Part shown: piece by piece, positions 44,761 to 56,760 of the stretch
Position numbering within the stretch: position 1 is the stretch's first letter
Layout: each line of letters starts with the position of its first letter
NCBI GenBank assembly: GCA_011009095.1
Contig: VTPC01000032.1
Location: 205,975 to 269,974 of the forward strand
Direction: 5' to 3'
DNA length: 64,000 nucleotides
Source of the DNA: Ignelater luminosus
Lineage: Eukaryota; Arthropoda; Insecta; Coleoptera; Elateridae
The notes under the pieces: generated by a model
The model's input: the letters and a program-made list of their open reading frames with translations, nothing else
Database searches by the model: none
What the model was told of the DNA's origin: nothing
Position numbers and translations under genes: made by a program

Positions 44761-47700
44761 TTTCTTATTTCATTTGATTTTTCTGTTTAAACGGTACTTC
44801 TTAATATTGACCCTTTGTACTCGTTTACAATCGTGATCGTCCCCACTTCTAACGTTTTATTAAATTAATAAAGAGTTTTCTGTGGCCTGTTGGATTTTAG
44901 AGAATTAACTAGAATTTAAAAAAGAAGCATGGGAAGGGTGTCGCACAATTCGGAATTGGAATTCAAAATACCGATTGGTGAATTAAAGTGAAAAAGTAAA
45001 GAGAAAAGTTTGTTTAAGAACCCAGACTGTTTTATAAATTGATTTTGTAAAAATTCTAGTCAACAGGATATTTTTAAACGATGAGAAATAGTTGTACCAA
45101 AGAATAGTTTTATTAGTAACTTCTACTTCCATGTTTAAACGCTAGGGTCCAATAACTACTGAAAAAATGAAAATTTTCGAGATTTCGAACTTTCTATTAA
45201 TAATTGAGCGCACTTCATCAAAATTTAAGATCTTGCACAAACCTTATAGGTTTTGGCTCCAGGTGAAATCGATTTAAAATGAAATATCAGTCTTGATTTG
45301 CTGATTGGAAATTTACATGGTTCGGCAAGCTTGACATATTTAGTTTTTTGCTATATCTTATTGTTGTATTATATTCTAGATACGTATTTTGGCTATTGAC
45401 AGATATCTTACATCTCACGAAAGATATGAAACTTTGGTTGTTAATAGTGGTATGGGAATAGCTTCCAGCCATCCAGGCACTACCGATCATCTTTTTTTCT
45501 TCGCTTTTTGTTTATAACTTAGAAACAGATGATGGTACCAAGAGAATGGGACTTGATAATAGGACTTTGAAGCGATCCCGCTTATTTTATTGGCATGGCA
45601 GGAATGGGAGGCCGTATCGAAATAAAATTTGGCATTCAAGCGATTTTTGCACATTGTTTTTAACGGAAACAAAACTAAACCTAGCCCATGTATGTATGTA
45701 CATATGTGAGAAGGTCAAATGAGATTAGAGGAAGACTGTAGCTGACTTAAGAAGGTTAATGGAGAGCAAAGCCCAACTGTGTGTGTCAACGTAGAATAAA
45801 GGAGACCTGTTGGTTCTTTCCAATTATGCTTGCTTGGCGTTTACCAGCAACTCCATTTTAGTAGTGTATAGTATTGACGGGGTGCATGGAGCTCTATGAT
45901 ATATGTACACACCAAGAGAAGGTTGTTTGTGAAAATTACCGTGTAATGAACAGTAACGGAAGCACAACATGCAATTCTGGCAAAATAATATGTAGACGGA
46001 TTTTCCACTTTTAACAGCGTGTGAAACAGGCTTTAATTTGTATTTGTATAGATCACTGAATCAAATTTATTAAAAGTACAATGGCTGTTCTGAAACAACG
46101 TCTACCCTAGGGAATATTCGTTGTCTTTGATTTATGTACAATTAGTTGTGTATACCAAAGCAATTTTACTAAATGTATAGGTAGATTCTAAAGCTCTATA
46201 AACACAGGAATAATGATAAAACTTTTCTCACTTGTTTTCAATTGATTGAAACAAAAATGTCATATTGATTTGAGAATGTATCCATCAGTCTAGATAATTT
46301 TTCTTTATGTCATAATCTAGCTTTTTACTGTGCAGTACTGTAGTTTCATACTCGCGCGGTACGAATGTATGTAAAAAATTGAAATTAATAACAAATAACT
46401 CATATTTGAACCTATCGATGACGTATTCATTACGTTTTATCTAGTAATAAAAATTTTATAATATTTTGACTCAAATATCACTTAACTTGTTATAAAATTT
46501 AATTTATTGAATCTCCAACCTAAGGCTACCCACTTTACTAGCACAACTTTGTTTAGTGAAGAATTCTGTTTCCAATAAAATTTAAAGTTTGTCGTTTCTC
46601 ATTTATTTCACACAGCCAACCATTTATTGTCAATGGATGTCGCCTATTAAATTAAAAGATGCGACAATCAAGAATATTTTATTATGTTAAATAAGTAGCT
46701 AATTTTGGATTATCTGTAATTTTTGCCAGTTGCTAATATTTTTCTAAAGGTTTTATTATTACCTACCACGAGTTTTCCCTAACTTAGTTTTACGTGTTGA
46801 AGCGTCCGTGTGTACACAAGCAATTTATTAAGTTAATTATGTCAAGTTAAGACCAAAACTGATTACTCTTTCCTCTAGCGTATCGCAGCTTAAAGGATTT
46901 CTCTTACTTTTAACTTTTATTAACAATATCACGTTATAACGACATAATATTTTATTTTTATTTTTTATTTTTACCCAGATTGATTTTTATTTCAGTTGTT
47001 TTTGTAACCGGAGCAGAGCAAACTTAATTTCATATATTGTTTTATCTCAGTTGTCTCTCGATTCTCCTCCCTTAGTCTAACTGGAAAGTAAACATATGTT
47101 CCCTAGGTTCTTTCATGTCCGAATCCACATCGTTTCGGTTTCAAGTTTCGGAGCGTAATTTAGACTGCGAAAACAGAACCAACCTATTGAAGACATATGT
47201 TTGTTTAAGGCATAAGATTTGTGGAAGGTTTCACTGGCGGTTGACATTTGCTTGATTTATCTCACTACAAAAACTGCAGTTTTTGCATTTATATAGTTTT
47301 TGCCTTTTTTCTCTTACATGGATGATTTGATAAACTTCAGCCGTTTGATTAATAAGCTGGAAGTGATACGAGAAAATTTAGGCGTAAATAATAACGACCT
47401 ATAAGGTGCGGTTGAAAGTTTGAAAGGATGAAGAAACAAAGCCGTATAAGTTTTAATTCCACACAAGCGGCATGTGGTCGACACATATTAGGCTTCAGTT
47501 CTCCCATTTCAGCTGCAAACAGATTTCAGATCAATAAATCAACCCTCAATGGTTTCAGTTTTAATATGGGACATAATAAAGTAAGGGATCTTGTAAACTT
47601 AATAAAACCTAGAACCATAAATATAAAATCAAAACGTTAAAGGAAAATATTTATTATAAATTTATCATTGGGAGAGCTTTCGAAAATGTAATAAAAGTTT

Positions 47701-48599
47701 GATATGTCCAGAGAGCATAAAATAAAAGTCAAAATTGTTTGTTTAATTTTTTCCTGTTTCCAAATTAGTGAACGCGAAATGAAAAGAAGTACGCATGCAT
47801 ATTAAATATGTTTGTGTTTCGGTAGCTCGTATTAAATTAAAATTCAAATATTCGTGCGTTACTTAAATTAACAGTAAACATTAGCGGGGTTTCGGAAAGG
47901 AAGGAGCCTCGTGCAAATATATTTAACAATGAATGCTAACGACGGTGCTCGCTCAGTTCTCGGCGCTGCTCTAAGACAACCCTTTTTATGTATCCCCTTA
48001 ATATCACCTCGCATTTGCATGTAATGTATTTTAATTCGGATGTCTCGTCTTACTCCTCTATTTATTCAAGCTCTAGTTAGAGCTGATATGGACCAAGATT
48101 CGCAAATTGTTTGCCAGCGTCACCTCCATTTTGCATCGGAAAATTTGCAGACACGTCTCTTGTATAATTCAGACGAATAAGGTCGCTGGAACGGTGCACA
48201 ACCATATGCCAACATATGAGAGAACACAAAGGCTCCGTTTATTATTTCTGCTCTGCGAGGTAGTATAGGGTAAGAGATGGTAGTTGCGGTTCTTAACATT
48301 GTTAAAACATGGGGTTGCGGGAGTTTCCAACCATTATTTATGTTTTGCAACTGCAATGTTGCTCCTGCACTTTGACGCTAGGGAAAGCTTAGAGATGTGA
48401 ATGGCTTAATATAGCCCGCTTTGACATGGATTTTAACAAGCAACATGTTGAATCTTTTAATGTGCTACAGAAGAGATTATAGAACAGAATATTCTGTAAC
48501 TGGTGGATTTTAAATTTTAATACATCTGCAGTTTAAGATTAAAGATTAAACATTTAGATTACAGCTATTAAAGCGTAATTAAGGACAATTTACACAATT
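44761..48599. other. Mostly noncoding stretch
   Basis: Two adjoining minus-strand frames (45,672-45,487 and 45,490-45,287) are unrecognised and may be remnants of one decayed coding sequence. From about 47,870 to 48,360 the sequence is more GC-rich and non-repetitive, like the other islands in this window. Elsewhere it is AT-rich without motifs. Confidence 0.4.
45749..45779 (-). repeat. Isolated fragment of the hairpin repeat family
   Basis: The minus strand reads AGTTGGGCTTTGCTCTCCATTAACCTTCTT (30 bp), two adjoining modules of the repeat found at 0.24-4.8 kb and 36.5 kb. Confidence 0.7.
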
Positions 48600-50573
48600 T
48601 AATTTTATAGGGCATGTCAGCAATGCTACACCAATTGTTCTTCTGTTGTGGAATCAAGAATTGGTTTTCTGCACCCACAATAAAAGTGATCAAAGAGAAA
48701 CGTAAATTTCACAGAAAATGGAAACTATATAATAACACTTGATTATCTGACATTTAGTTTACTTCGTGGCCGTTCAAAATACTTAATTTCTTTAGATTTT
48801 CGTAATTTAATTAGTTCTACCGAGGAAGACTTAGTTACCAATCCTAAACGTATTTGGTCGTATGTTAAATCAAGAAAACATAGTTCGAATATACCTCACC
48901 AAGTAAAACTCGATGACGCAACCGCAGATGACGGTTTATCTATTTGTAACCTTTTTCTTAAACATTTTGATTCTGTATTTATAGATGGTCAGCTACCAGA
49001 CTTCGACGTAAACGTTCTTAATAACGATAGGATGCTTGCTGCTACAACACTCGAAATTTCTCTAGAAAAGGTTTTAAATCTTATCAGTCAGCTTGATATA
49101 GGCAAAGGGGCGGGACCAGACGGTATCCCCGCGGTACTATTGCGTAATTGTGCGGATCATTTAGCGCTCCCAATATCCATAATCTTTAACCGATCACTAA
49201 AAGAGGGTGTTTTTCCAAAGAGTTGGAAAAAAGCCTATATTGTTCCAATTTTTAAATCTGGGGATAAAGAATTAGTTAAGAATTACAGGCCAGTGTCCAT
49301 CTTATCGACTCTGCCAAAACTCTTTGAGAAGATTGTTTATGAAATTGTTTTAAGCACAACAAAAAATCATATTTGTATCCAACAACACGGATTCTTGCCG
49401 GGTAGATCAGTGGAAACTAACTTAGTAAGCTATTTAGATTTTTTGCTTAAGGCTCTTGATCAACGTGTACAGGTTGATTCTGTATACACAGACTTTAGCA
49501 AGGCGTTCGATAAAATCGATCATAACATTCTTATACACAAGTTGGATATTATGGGACTGCCCCCTGACTTACTGCGATGGATAAAGTCATACATTTCAAA
49601 CAGATCGCAAGCTGTTAGAATCAACGGATATTGTTCCGATTTTGCTGTGATTACGTCAGGGGTACCGCAGGGCTCTCACCTCGGTCCTTTGTTTTTTATA
49701 ATTTACATCAATGATATAGTCAGCTGTTTTAAAAATAGTAAGTTTCTTTTATACGCCGATGATATAAAAATATTCCGAGAAATTAGATTTATTTCCGATT
49801 GCAGTTTATTACAAAATGACTTAAACCGTCTGTATGATTACTGCCATAATAACAAGCTGTTTTTAAACTTCCAAAAATGCTACACAATATCTTTTACAAG
49901 GAACTACTCCGTATTTACATTCCCGTATCATCTCTCTAGTCAGCAATTACATTCAGTTTGTTCCATTAAAGATTTAGGAGTTATTTTGGATAACAAACTA
50001 ACTTTTTCTAAACACATTACTTATATCACAAGGAAATCATACAAAAACTTGGGTTTTTTGATTAGAATTTGCAAACCATTTACGAGTCTTCGTGGTATCA
50101 GAAGCCTTTATTTTGCTTACGTGCGTAGCATAATTAATTGGGCCAGCGTAGTTTGGAACCCACAATACAATACTTATATTAATATGCTAGAATCGATACA
50201 GAAAAGGTTTATAAGTTACCTTAATAAAAAGTTCCATATGCCATCCATCAGTTACAACCACTCGTGTACTGAGTTTGAGCTGTTGCCATTAGCCAATTCT
50301 ATATGAATTTCGGACTTACTTTTTCTTTACAAGTTGATCACTGGTATATTGGATTGTACACAGATTTTGGAATTAATTAACATTAACGTTCCTATCCGTT
50401 CGACTAGAAACAATTATCTTTTCGTACCTTCTTTCTCGAGAACTAACTCTTTTCAAAATTCGCCACTTGTTCGTATGGTTCGAAGCTACAATCACAGATG
50501 TAACTCCCTAGATCCCTTCTCAGTTTCACTGACAAGTTTTAAATACAAATTAACAACAATTTGCCGCTCTTAA
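48600..50573 (+). pseudogene. LINE ORF2 reverse transcriptase, one frameshift and one in-frame stop
   Basis: The linker reads 'IKVIKEKRKFHRKWKLYNN' in one frame, shifts near 48,740, and continues 'LTFSLLRGRSKYLISLDFRN' and 'NPKRIWSYVKSRKHSSNIP'. The longest frame (49,032-50,306, 424 residues from an internal ATG) then carries every RT block: 'GKGAGPDGIP', 'NYRPVSILSTLPKLFEKI', 'QHGFLPGRSVETNL', Asp154 in 'VYTDFSKAFDKIDHN', 'SGVPQGSHLGP' and YADD at 241-244. A TGA at 50,304-50,306 is in the same frame as the following 'ISDLLFLYKLITGILDC' and the C-terminal 'NYLFVPSFSRTNSFQNSP', ending in TAA at 50,571-50,573. Catalytic residues are intact, so decay is slight. Confidence 0.9.
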
Positions 50574-50789
50574 CATGAGATTTACGTTTCTTTTACCACT
50601 TTTCAGAATGTCTATTAAATTAAATTAAATTATATAATTATATGCATGCACCTGTTTATTTCAATAACTGTTTTTTCACGCTTTTATGTATAATTGGATT
50701 ATTTAATACCTTGTAACTTATTTATAATTGACATTACGTTTCTGTTTTGTAGGAAGTATTTGTATTGGGTTCAGACCTGTTTGTACTTC

Positions 50790-50831
50790 TTTAAGATAAA
50801 TAAATAAATAAATAAATAAAATAAATAAAAA
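50790..50831 (+). repeat. ATAA-type microsatellite tail of the LINE
   Basis: Repeated AAAT/ATAA units follow the 3' untranslated region and mark the 3' end of the insertion. Confidence 0.8.
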
Positions 50832-53769
50832 ACTGTGCATACATTTATCTATCTATCCAGACGTTTTAATTTTCGTTTAAGCTCTTCATTGTCCCTAGAT
50901 TGCCGATTTTGATATTTCTCTACTTCGATAGAAACGCGGAAAAAGAAGATTTTATCCTGGAATATTTTTTAGAAAGATTTAAATTTAAAAATCTTGGGAA
51001 ACGCCCCAGCAGTTTTTCATTGTGAAATAAAAATCTTAAATTTGTCTATTCGTGTCGATGTTGCTAGAAAATCAATTCCATTACAGTTTTCTGATACCAA
51101 GTATTGATTATTATTATTATCATCAGTATTTTCAAGGTCTTAAGTGTCTATCATGTTCATAATTAAAAGAATTCTGGATTTTTCCTCTTTATCTCTTTAT
51201 CCTTGGCGCCGTGATACGATTTAAATAAGAAAGTACCGTCTAGTATTACACAGTCACGCATGCAATTTCAATCCCTTGGGTTAAACTGTAATTCTCACAA
51301 ACAATGCTCTTAAAAAACCAATTACTTTTGTATTGGTACATTCATGTTCCAAGCAATAAATTGGATTTTTTGTGAAAACGAAAGCGTTACTGCAAGAAGA
51401 AAAAAATGTTATTAGGTAGGAAGATAAAAACAATGAGCTATCTAGTTCTCCTGTTTTAGAGTTTGAATTTCACTTAACAAATTGAAAAAAAGGAAATAAC
51501 CACCTTTCAAGTGAAACTTATCCTGAAACAAAGGTAAAACGGCCAAAGTTGTCGACGTTTCTAACAACATACAAAAATAACAAAATTGTTCTTTACAAAG
51601 AGTAACATTTATCCGGTTTAGTCTGTTTATTAGATTCCGACGTCGAGAAAACCACTTTACATCAAGCATATAACCTCAAAACTTTAAATGCGTAATTACT
51701 TTGTAAATTGGTGGTTATTCCAGGGATGGTTTTCGTTTTCATCCTAACATTTCATGACAGACAATATAAAACAACGTTTTAATGAAATCACAATGGAAAC
51801 AAATTTCTATTAAATTGTTTACGGCAACACCGAACAAAATGTAAACAGAAAAGAGATTTAGTTTTCTATTTATGAGATATCTATATCTTGAAGTAATAAA
51901 CGACACCATCGGTTAACTGTAAAAGCGTTATATTTAGTGCCGTCAAATATTAGCCGTCAATTTAATCCTCGGCGTGTAATAAAACAGTGGATCGTAAACT
52001 GGATCCAATATTGAGTCGAAAGCAATCTGCTAGATCATACAGCGCGCAATCAACTATTTTATACTTCATTATTATCGTTCCCTTGCGAGCCAGCTCTAGG
52101 GACAGCGTCGGTCTTTGTAGCGTCCCGACGACGCAACAAGCGGTAGTCCCATAGGACAATGCCTGGACTGAATTGCACGTGCATTGCAGTTAAATCTGGG
52201 ATTAAACGATACTTTCGAATTAATTAGACGGTCCGCTTGCTGTTGACAAGGCAACCGATTTTCCTATAAAGTTTGCAGACAACTACTGCAACCGCCGCTA
52301 TCGTCCAGGGAATTTCCACCCCTGCTGTGTGAGAGCAAAAAAACTAAAAAAGCAACGTACCTGTTTGTGACTGTGTTTTACCGTAGCAGCAGTCGATTAC
52401 TCGAACGTCAAGTAACGTAAAAGCTCTGTAAAGTTGCAAGGGTGTATAAAAGGGTGAAGATAGAAACCCACTCTGGAAATGTTTCTCTTTTAAAATGTAA
52501 GGGTTGGACTTCATGATTATTCTGTCAAGTTAGTCCTACGTACACGTAGGGGTTAAATGGCAAAATACGAGGTAAAATGCTACATTTGATACAGTTCTTG
52601 AGCTGATGGGCAGACTTTCGTGTAAACTTTAATTTTCTGGAACCAAGCTAATTTTTGACAAAATAGCTCTTTGATGTTACTAGAGAATCTTTTATTAACA
52701 CTTAGCTAAATTTAAATAGAAAATCCTTAGCTTGAATTTTCAAAGGGTATCATCAGTTATAAAATGGGTGGATGGTATTAAAGTTTGCATTTGATGTCGT
52801 TTTTAAAGGTTCTCATGTTTAATGTCAATGCTTCTCTTTGTTGCAGGTAAGCTGAAATCGATATTTTAAAAGAGAGCGTAGGTGCGGTAAGTTGATGTTT
52901 GCGTACTAAATATTTTAGCCTTTAACTTTTCGTTTTTCGCGAAATAGAAAATTTAAAGTTTTTTTTCCATCTGTTTAACTAAAGTTTGAAACAAATTGGC
53001 CTTGCCAACAAAGCTTTTTTGTATTGATATTTTAATAGAATAAAAACCACGCAGTAACAGTGAACAGAATGGTAAAAGTGAACCGAAGACGATTTAAACT
53101 AGTTAGACAGAAGTTTTCGCAAATTTTGCAAGCAGATACAAACTTTATTTTCACTTCTAGAGAAATATCAATATACGTAATTATATAACTCGTAAATAAC
53201 TATGGCGCGCATGAAAAATTAGAAATTACTGTAATAGAATTTATTAGCATTAAATATCGTAGATTAGTAAGAGTATAACTTCACTATCAATTAGAAATTA
53301 AGAAAAAAGTTTTCGTCTCTATGTTTTGCTTCGTTTGAGTCAGTTACATCAAATCAGAATGTCGCTATGGTTAATGTATAGACCGCAATTTGCACGCAAA
53401 GCAAAATCAAATTGTAGAAAATAAAAAAAAACATTATTGGATCTTAGGGAACTCATTCTGCCGGGAGTTAGTTTTTATCTGCGTTTTACTGGTTATCAGC
53501 AACTTTGTAAACTTCTTTTGTTGTACTTATGAAGCTAATCCTAGTTTTTCTGAACAAAAGGTAAAAGTGAGAAGTGACTAGTAGATAGCAATAATAGTTA
53601 TAAACAGTAAATTTAAAAAACTGACTTATTAAGATAATAGATGAACTCAAATTGTAATCACAAACAATAATGTCATCAAATACTAAATCTATTATAGCCT
53701 CTTCGGTCCTAAGACTCTTTTTTTTAAATCTTAACTTTTGTTAACATTGTTAGATAGTATAAAGCTAAA
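50832..53769. other. Noncoding stretch with a GC-richer island
   Basis: No coding motif is recognised. The segment from about 51,900 to 52,460 is non-repetitive, GC-richer and CpG-rich, and contains a perfect palindromic E-box, TGCACGTGCA (52,174-52,183), beside homeodomain-type TTAATTAG sequence (about 52,219-52,227). The remainder is AT-rich. A splice-like site lies at 52,831-52,851. Confidence 0.45.
52831..52851 (+). promoter_or_regulatory. Candidate recursive-splice (ratchet) site
   Basis: The sequence CTTCTCTTTGTTGCAG is followed at once by GTAAG: a pyrimidine-rich 3' splice site fused to a good 5' splice site (junction between 52,846 and 52,847). A branch-point-like TTAAT lies about 25 bases upstream. 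This matches the (Y)nNCAG|GTAAG pattern of ratchet points in long insect introns. With no host exon in view, the call rests on this motif alone. Confidence 0.4.
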
Positions 53770-55350
53770 AGAAGCTAAAATGCTTTTTCCATTCTTTTAT
53801 GTTTATCGCAGATAATCTCACCTTTTGTGAATTTTCTTGTCTCATTGCTCTTAATGTATTCCATGCTTGTTTTGCTTTTGTATTTCCTAATAGTCTGTTG
53901 ACCTCCTCACATTCTATTTCTTATTTCTCCTGTGGTTAACCATCTTTGATACTTGATTCTTTTTTCTTTTATTTTATCTTGAATTTCTTTATACCACCAG
54001 TGTGAATTCTGTCGTTGTCTCTTTTCTTTCTCTCCAAGTGTTTCAAAAGCGTTTTCTAGTATTTTATTTCTTAGTTCTTCGACTGATTTATATTTCATCT
54101 ATCTGTACCAACTTACTTGCTAAGCGTATTTAATAAAAATTGTGTTGATTCATTCTGATAGCTCTCCAAGTTATATTGTCTATATTTTGGCTTTTCTTTT
54201 TGTTTGTCTTCGTCCTGGATTTGTGTTTTTACCAGACTTGTATTTCACATATAACTCAGCTTTTACCATAAAGTGGTCGCTTCCACACTTCGCCCCTCGA
54301 TTAACTCGAGATTTTAGTTCAGTTTTCTGTCTCAGGACAATGTAGTCAATTATAGTTTTTATATTTCTTGTGGGCTGCATCCACGTATACTTATGTATCT
54401 CTTTATATATTGATCGCATATATTAATTAAGCGCTCACCATTTCTGTTACGTATTGATTCTCCATATTTACCAATGATTTTAAAATTGTCTTTCTTTCCT
54501 GTTCTTACGTTTAGGTCACCCATCAGGATTATCTCTTTGCTACCTAAAATCTCGTCTAAGAGCTTTGTCAAATCTTCTTCAAATGAATCTATCAGAGTTT
54601 TGGCATACGCTGATATTATCATTATTTTATTATCATATAGTGCTATTCCATATTAAATATTCTTTCATTGATTTGCTCCCATGTTCTGATATTTTTCTTG
54701 TATTTGATAGCCAGAGCCACTAGACATCTAGCTCTTTTATCTTTCTTAATCCCACTGTATATATGTATATAGTTTCCTCGTTCTCCTAATCCATTTCCTT
54801 TCTTTCTTGTTTCTGTAGGAGCACATACATCTATTTTTAATTTCTCTAGTTGTTCGAAGGCTTCATTACATTTATTATTGATTCCTTGTATATTCCCTGT
54901 AGCTGTTTTAATTGTCCGGGTCCGTTGCCTAAGCCTTCTTGTATCTTCCCTCCCTTTATTCCGAGGTTGTATTTGCGAGTATTTAACATTTATTTATTTT
55001 TTCCGGGAATGGGTTGTTGGCCCAACTCCCAACCTGAAGGGCCAGGTAATTTTTGCTCAAGGTATTCTTTGGCGAGAACAAGCGCTTTTCTGCTAGGCAA
55101 CACGACGTGTAACCCTACGCTGGGACCCTTACAGGGTGTTATCAGTCGGGCCAGCTAAACTCTGGTTTTTTAACAAGATATCTACTCCTCCCTCTCGCCT
55201 TTTTCCAACCTGGTTTGAAACAGGCTTTGACGGGTTTAAAAACATTGTCTTGATGGCTGAATAATACATGTGGTACACGTAAAGCGGGTTTTACCATTAC
55301 AATTTTGATTTCTGTACCGCATGTACTATCTATTTTTGCCCTGCACTGCA
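53770..55350 (-). mobile_element. LINE endonuclease and linker, with probable 5' untranslated region
   Basis: Reading the minus strand from about 54,930, the AP endonuclease runs 'GNIQGINNKCNEAFEQLEKLKIDVC', 'ERGNYIHIYSGI', 'NIRTWEQINERI', 'KIMIISAYA', 'GSKEIILMGDLNVRTGK', 'EIHKYTWMQPTRNIKTIIDYI' and 'CGSDHFMVKAEL'. The linker follows with 'HWWYKEIQDKIKEKRIKYQRWL', and in another frame 'VNRLLGNTKAKQAW' to about 53,780. The key Asp, Asn, Asp and His residues are visible. RT itself is absent. The GC-richer part at 54,980-55,350 (with frame 55,351-55,142) probably is the element's 5' region. It has several stops and shifts. Confidence 0.85.
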
Positions 55351-55539
55351 CATACAGGCACCTGTTTTTCTCACCTCAACTGATGATGATATTTTGAAGT
55401 GTATTGGGTTTTTGTTTCTTCTCGGGAATTGTGTATTCCTGATTTGCAGCATCCTCGCCTTTAGTCAGGCTTTTGACACTATACGCTAAAAATTCTCCAG
55501 TACAGATTTTAAAAGAATAACAAATTTATTATATTTTTG

Positions 55540-56760
55540 TGTGAAGCCTCGCTTACTCGTCGATCCAAGCGGTACTCTATCCAGGAATTAACGAGCGCCA
55601 AGTCAATAAATGAAAGAAAACTCTCAGTGGCCATTTTCTTTTTTTTGCGAAATGCGGTAGTAAGCTATCATACGACCATTCAGGTCCTCATGTAATTTTT
55701 AATTTGTTTATTCCGTCTACGAACTTGCACGATCGCCTTTGATCCTTCGAAAGTGCTTGCAACAAGTACAGAATGTCTCCCGTACTATTTTATAATATAC
55801 ATCTTGTTATCTTCGCGTATAAGTTCTTCGAAAGCTCTTCTACTTTCTTTTTTTTTTATCAGACTTAAACTTTGTTTGATGGTAATCTCAATAACAGAAT
55901 TGTGCCAGTCGCCTAAATTCCTTTTTCAATTAGATAATCAAAAAGAGGACAAGATGTAAAGTATCGATCGATGTACCATACACTGCCTGCCCAACTTTTA
56001 CTTTTTCGGTAAGTTTTTTGACAACGCTGCCTCCAATACCTAATTCAGGTTCGGGTCTTCCCGGCGGCTATGTTTTCGAGTCTTTATATACTTTAAAGTC
56101 AAGCGCAAGGCTCAGCGGCGTCGCAAAAACAAAGTTTTTTTAAGCCTATAGGGTTAGGCTTGTTTTTGACAAATTGTAGTAAAACTGTTGTTCCTGTAAA
56201 AGGAATCATTTGTGCATCAATGCTGAGATGCTTTGAAAGAGGACGTGAATTATATTTTCTTTTAATAACATCTATTACTGGTTGTACTTTCCATTATCTA
56301 TTTTGTTGCTTAGTTGCTTCAGTTACCTCCAAGTTCTTCACAATGCGCAGTTTCCAAAACTCATCATTAAACCATTGATTAAAGTAATGGAAGAGAGTCC
56401 AATTTTTTTCTTTCTTCAAATGTCCATTCAATATCGGTAACTTCCCAAATGTCAGGATCAAATTTTTTATTGTCCTATTCCAGTTGTCTCTTTCTTTTTC
56501 TAGATTGTTTTAAAAAATTAGCTACTTCACTAAAAGGTAAGTGATCCTCTGAAGAAAAGCCTTCATTCATATTAGTACTTATAGATCCGTTTTCATCTTG
56601 TGGCATTTGTATTTCACTGATATCAAAATTATTAATTGCCTGTTCGATATTTTCGTCTTTATCTTTCTCAACGTTTTTTAAAACTTCCAAATTTTCAGGG
56701 ACATTTTCTGTTTCGTCTTCAGAAGATTCTTCCGAATTGCTTTCATTTAGTAACGCTGTC
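55540..56760 (-). mobile_element. PiggyBac-like transposase relic
   Basis: On the minus strand an acidic N-terminal part (56,690-56,475) ends in 'FLKQSRKRKRQLE' and a TAG, after which the same frame continues 'DNKKFDPDIWEVTDIEWTFEER'. The DDE_Tnp_1_7 core follows in shifting frames: 'FNQWFNDEFWKLRI', 'VIDVIKRKYNSRPLSKHLSIDAQMIPFTG' (first catalytic Asp), 'LQFVKNKPNPIG', 'YIDRYFTSCPLFDYLIEKGI' (second Asp), 'VRRRNKQIKNYM', 'GRMIAYYRISQKK' and 'SFIDLALVNSWIEYRLD'. The region just before 'RMIAYYR', which normally contains GGVD with the third Asp, is shortened. No terminal repeats or TTAA duplications could be assigned. It is inactive. Confidence 0.85.

Larger units (their letters stand above)
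48600..50831 (+). mobile_element. CR1/L2-group (possibly Daphne/Crack-like) LINE, 5'-truncated
   Basis: This insertion contains the linker, the complete RT and the C-terminus of ORF2, a short 3' untranslated region and a terminal ATAA/AAATA microsatellite (about 50,790-50,831). A microsatellite tail instead of poly-A, together with the motifs 'YADDIKIF' and 'NYRPVSILSTLPKLFEKIVY', places it in the jockey/CR1/L2 assemblage; I cannot fix the clade. The endonuclease and ORF1 are absent, as is usual after incomplete reverse transcription. It is far better preserved than the other LINEs here. Confidence 0.88.

Noticed and set aside
45287-45672. Two adjoining minus-strand frames as a small gene
   Set aside because: I found no motif, and the frames overlap by only a few bases in different registers. 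At best they are a decayed coding sequence.
56520-56550. AAAAGGTAAGTG as a splice donor or second ratchet site
   Set aside because: There is no pyrimidine tract or CAG acceptor in front, and the position lies inside the piggyBac relic on the opposite strand.
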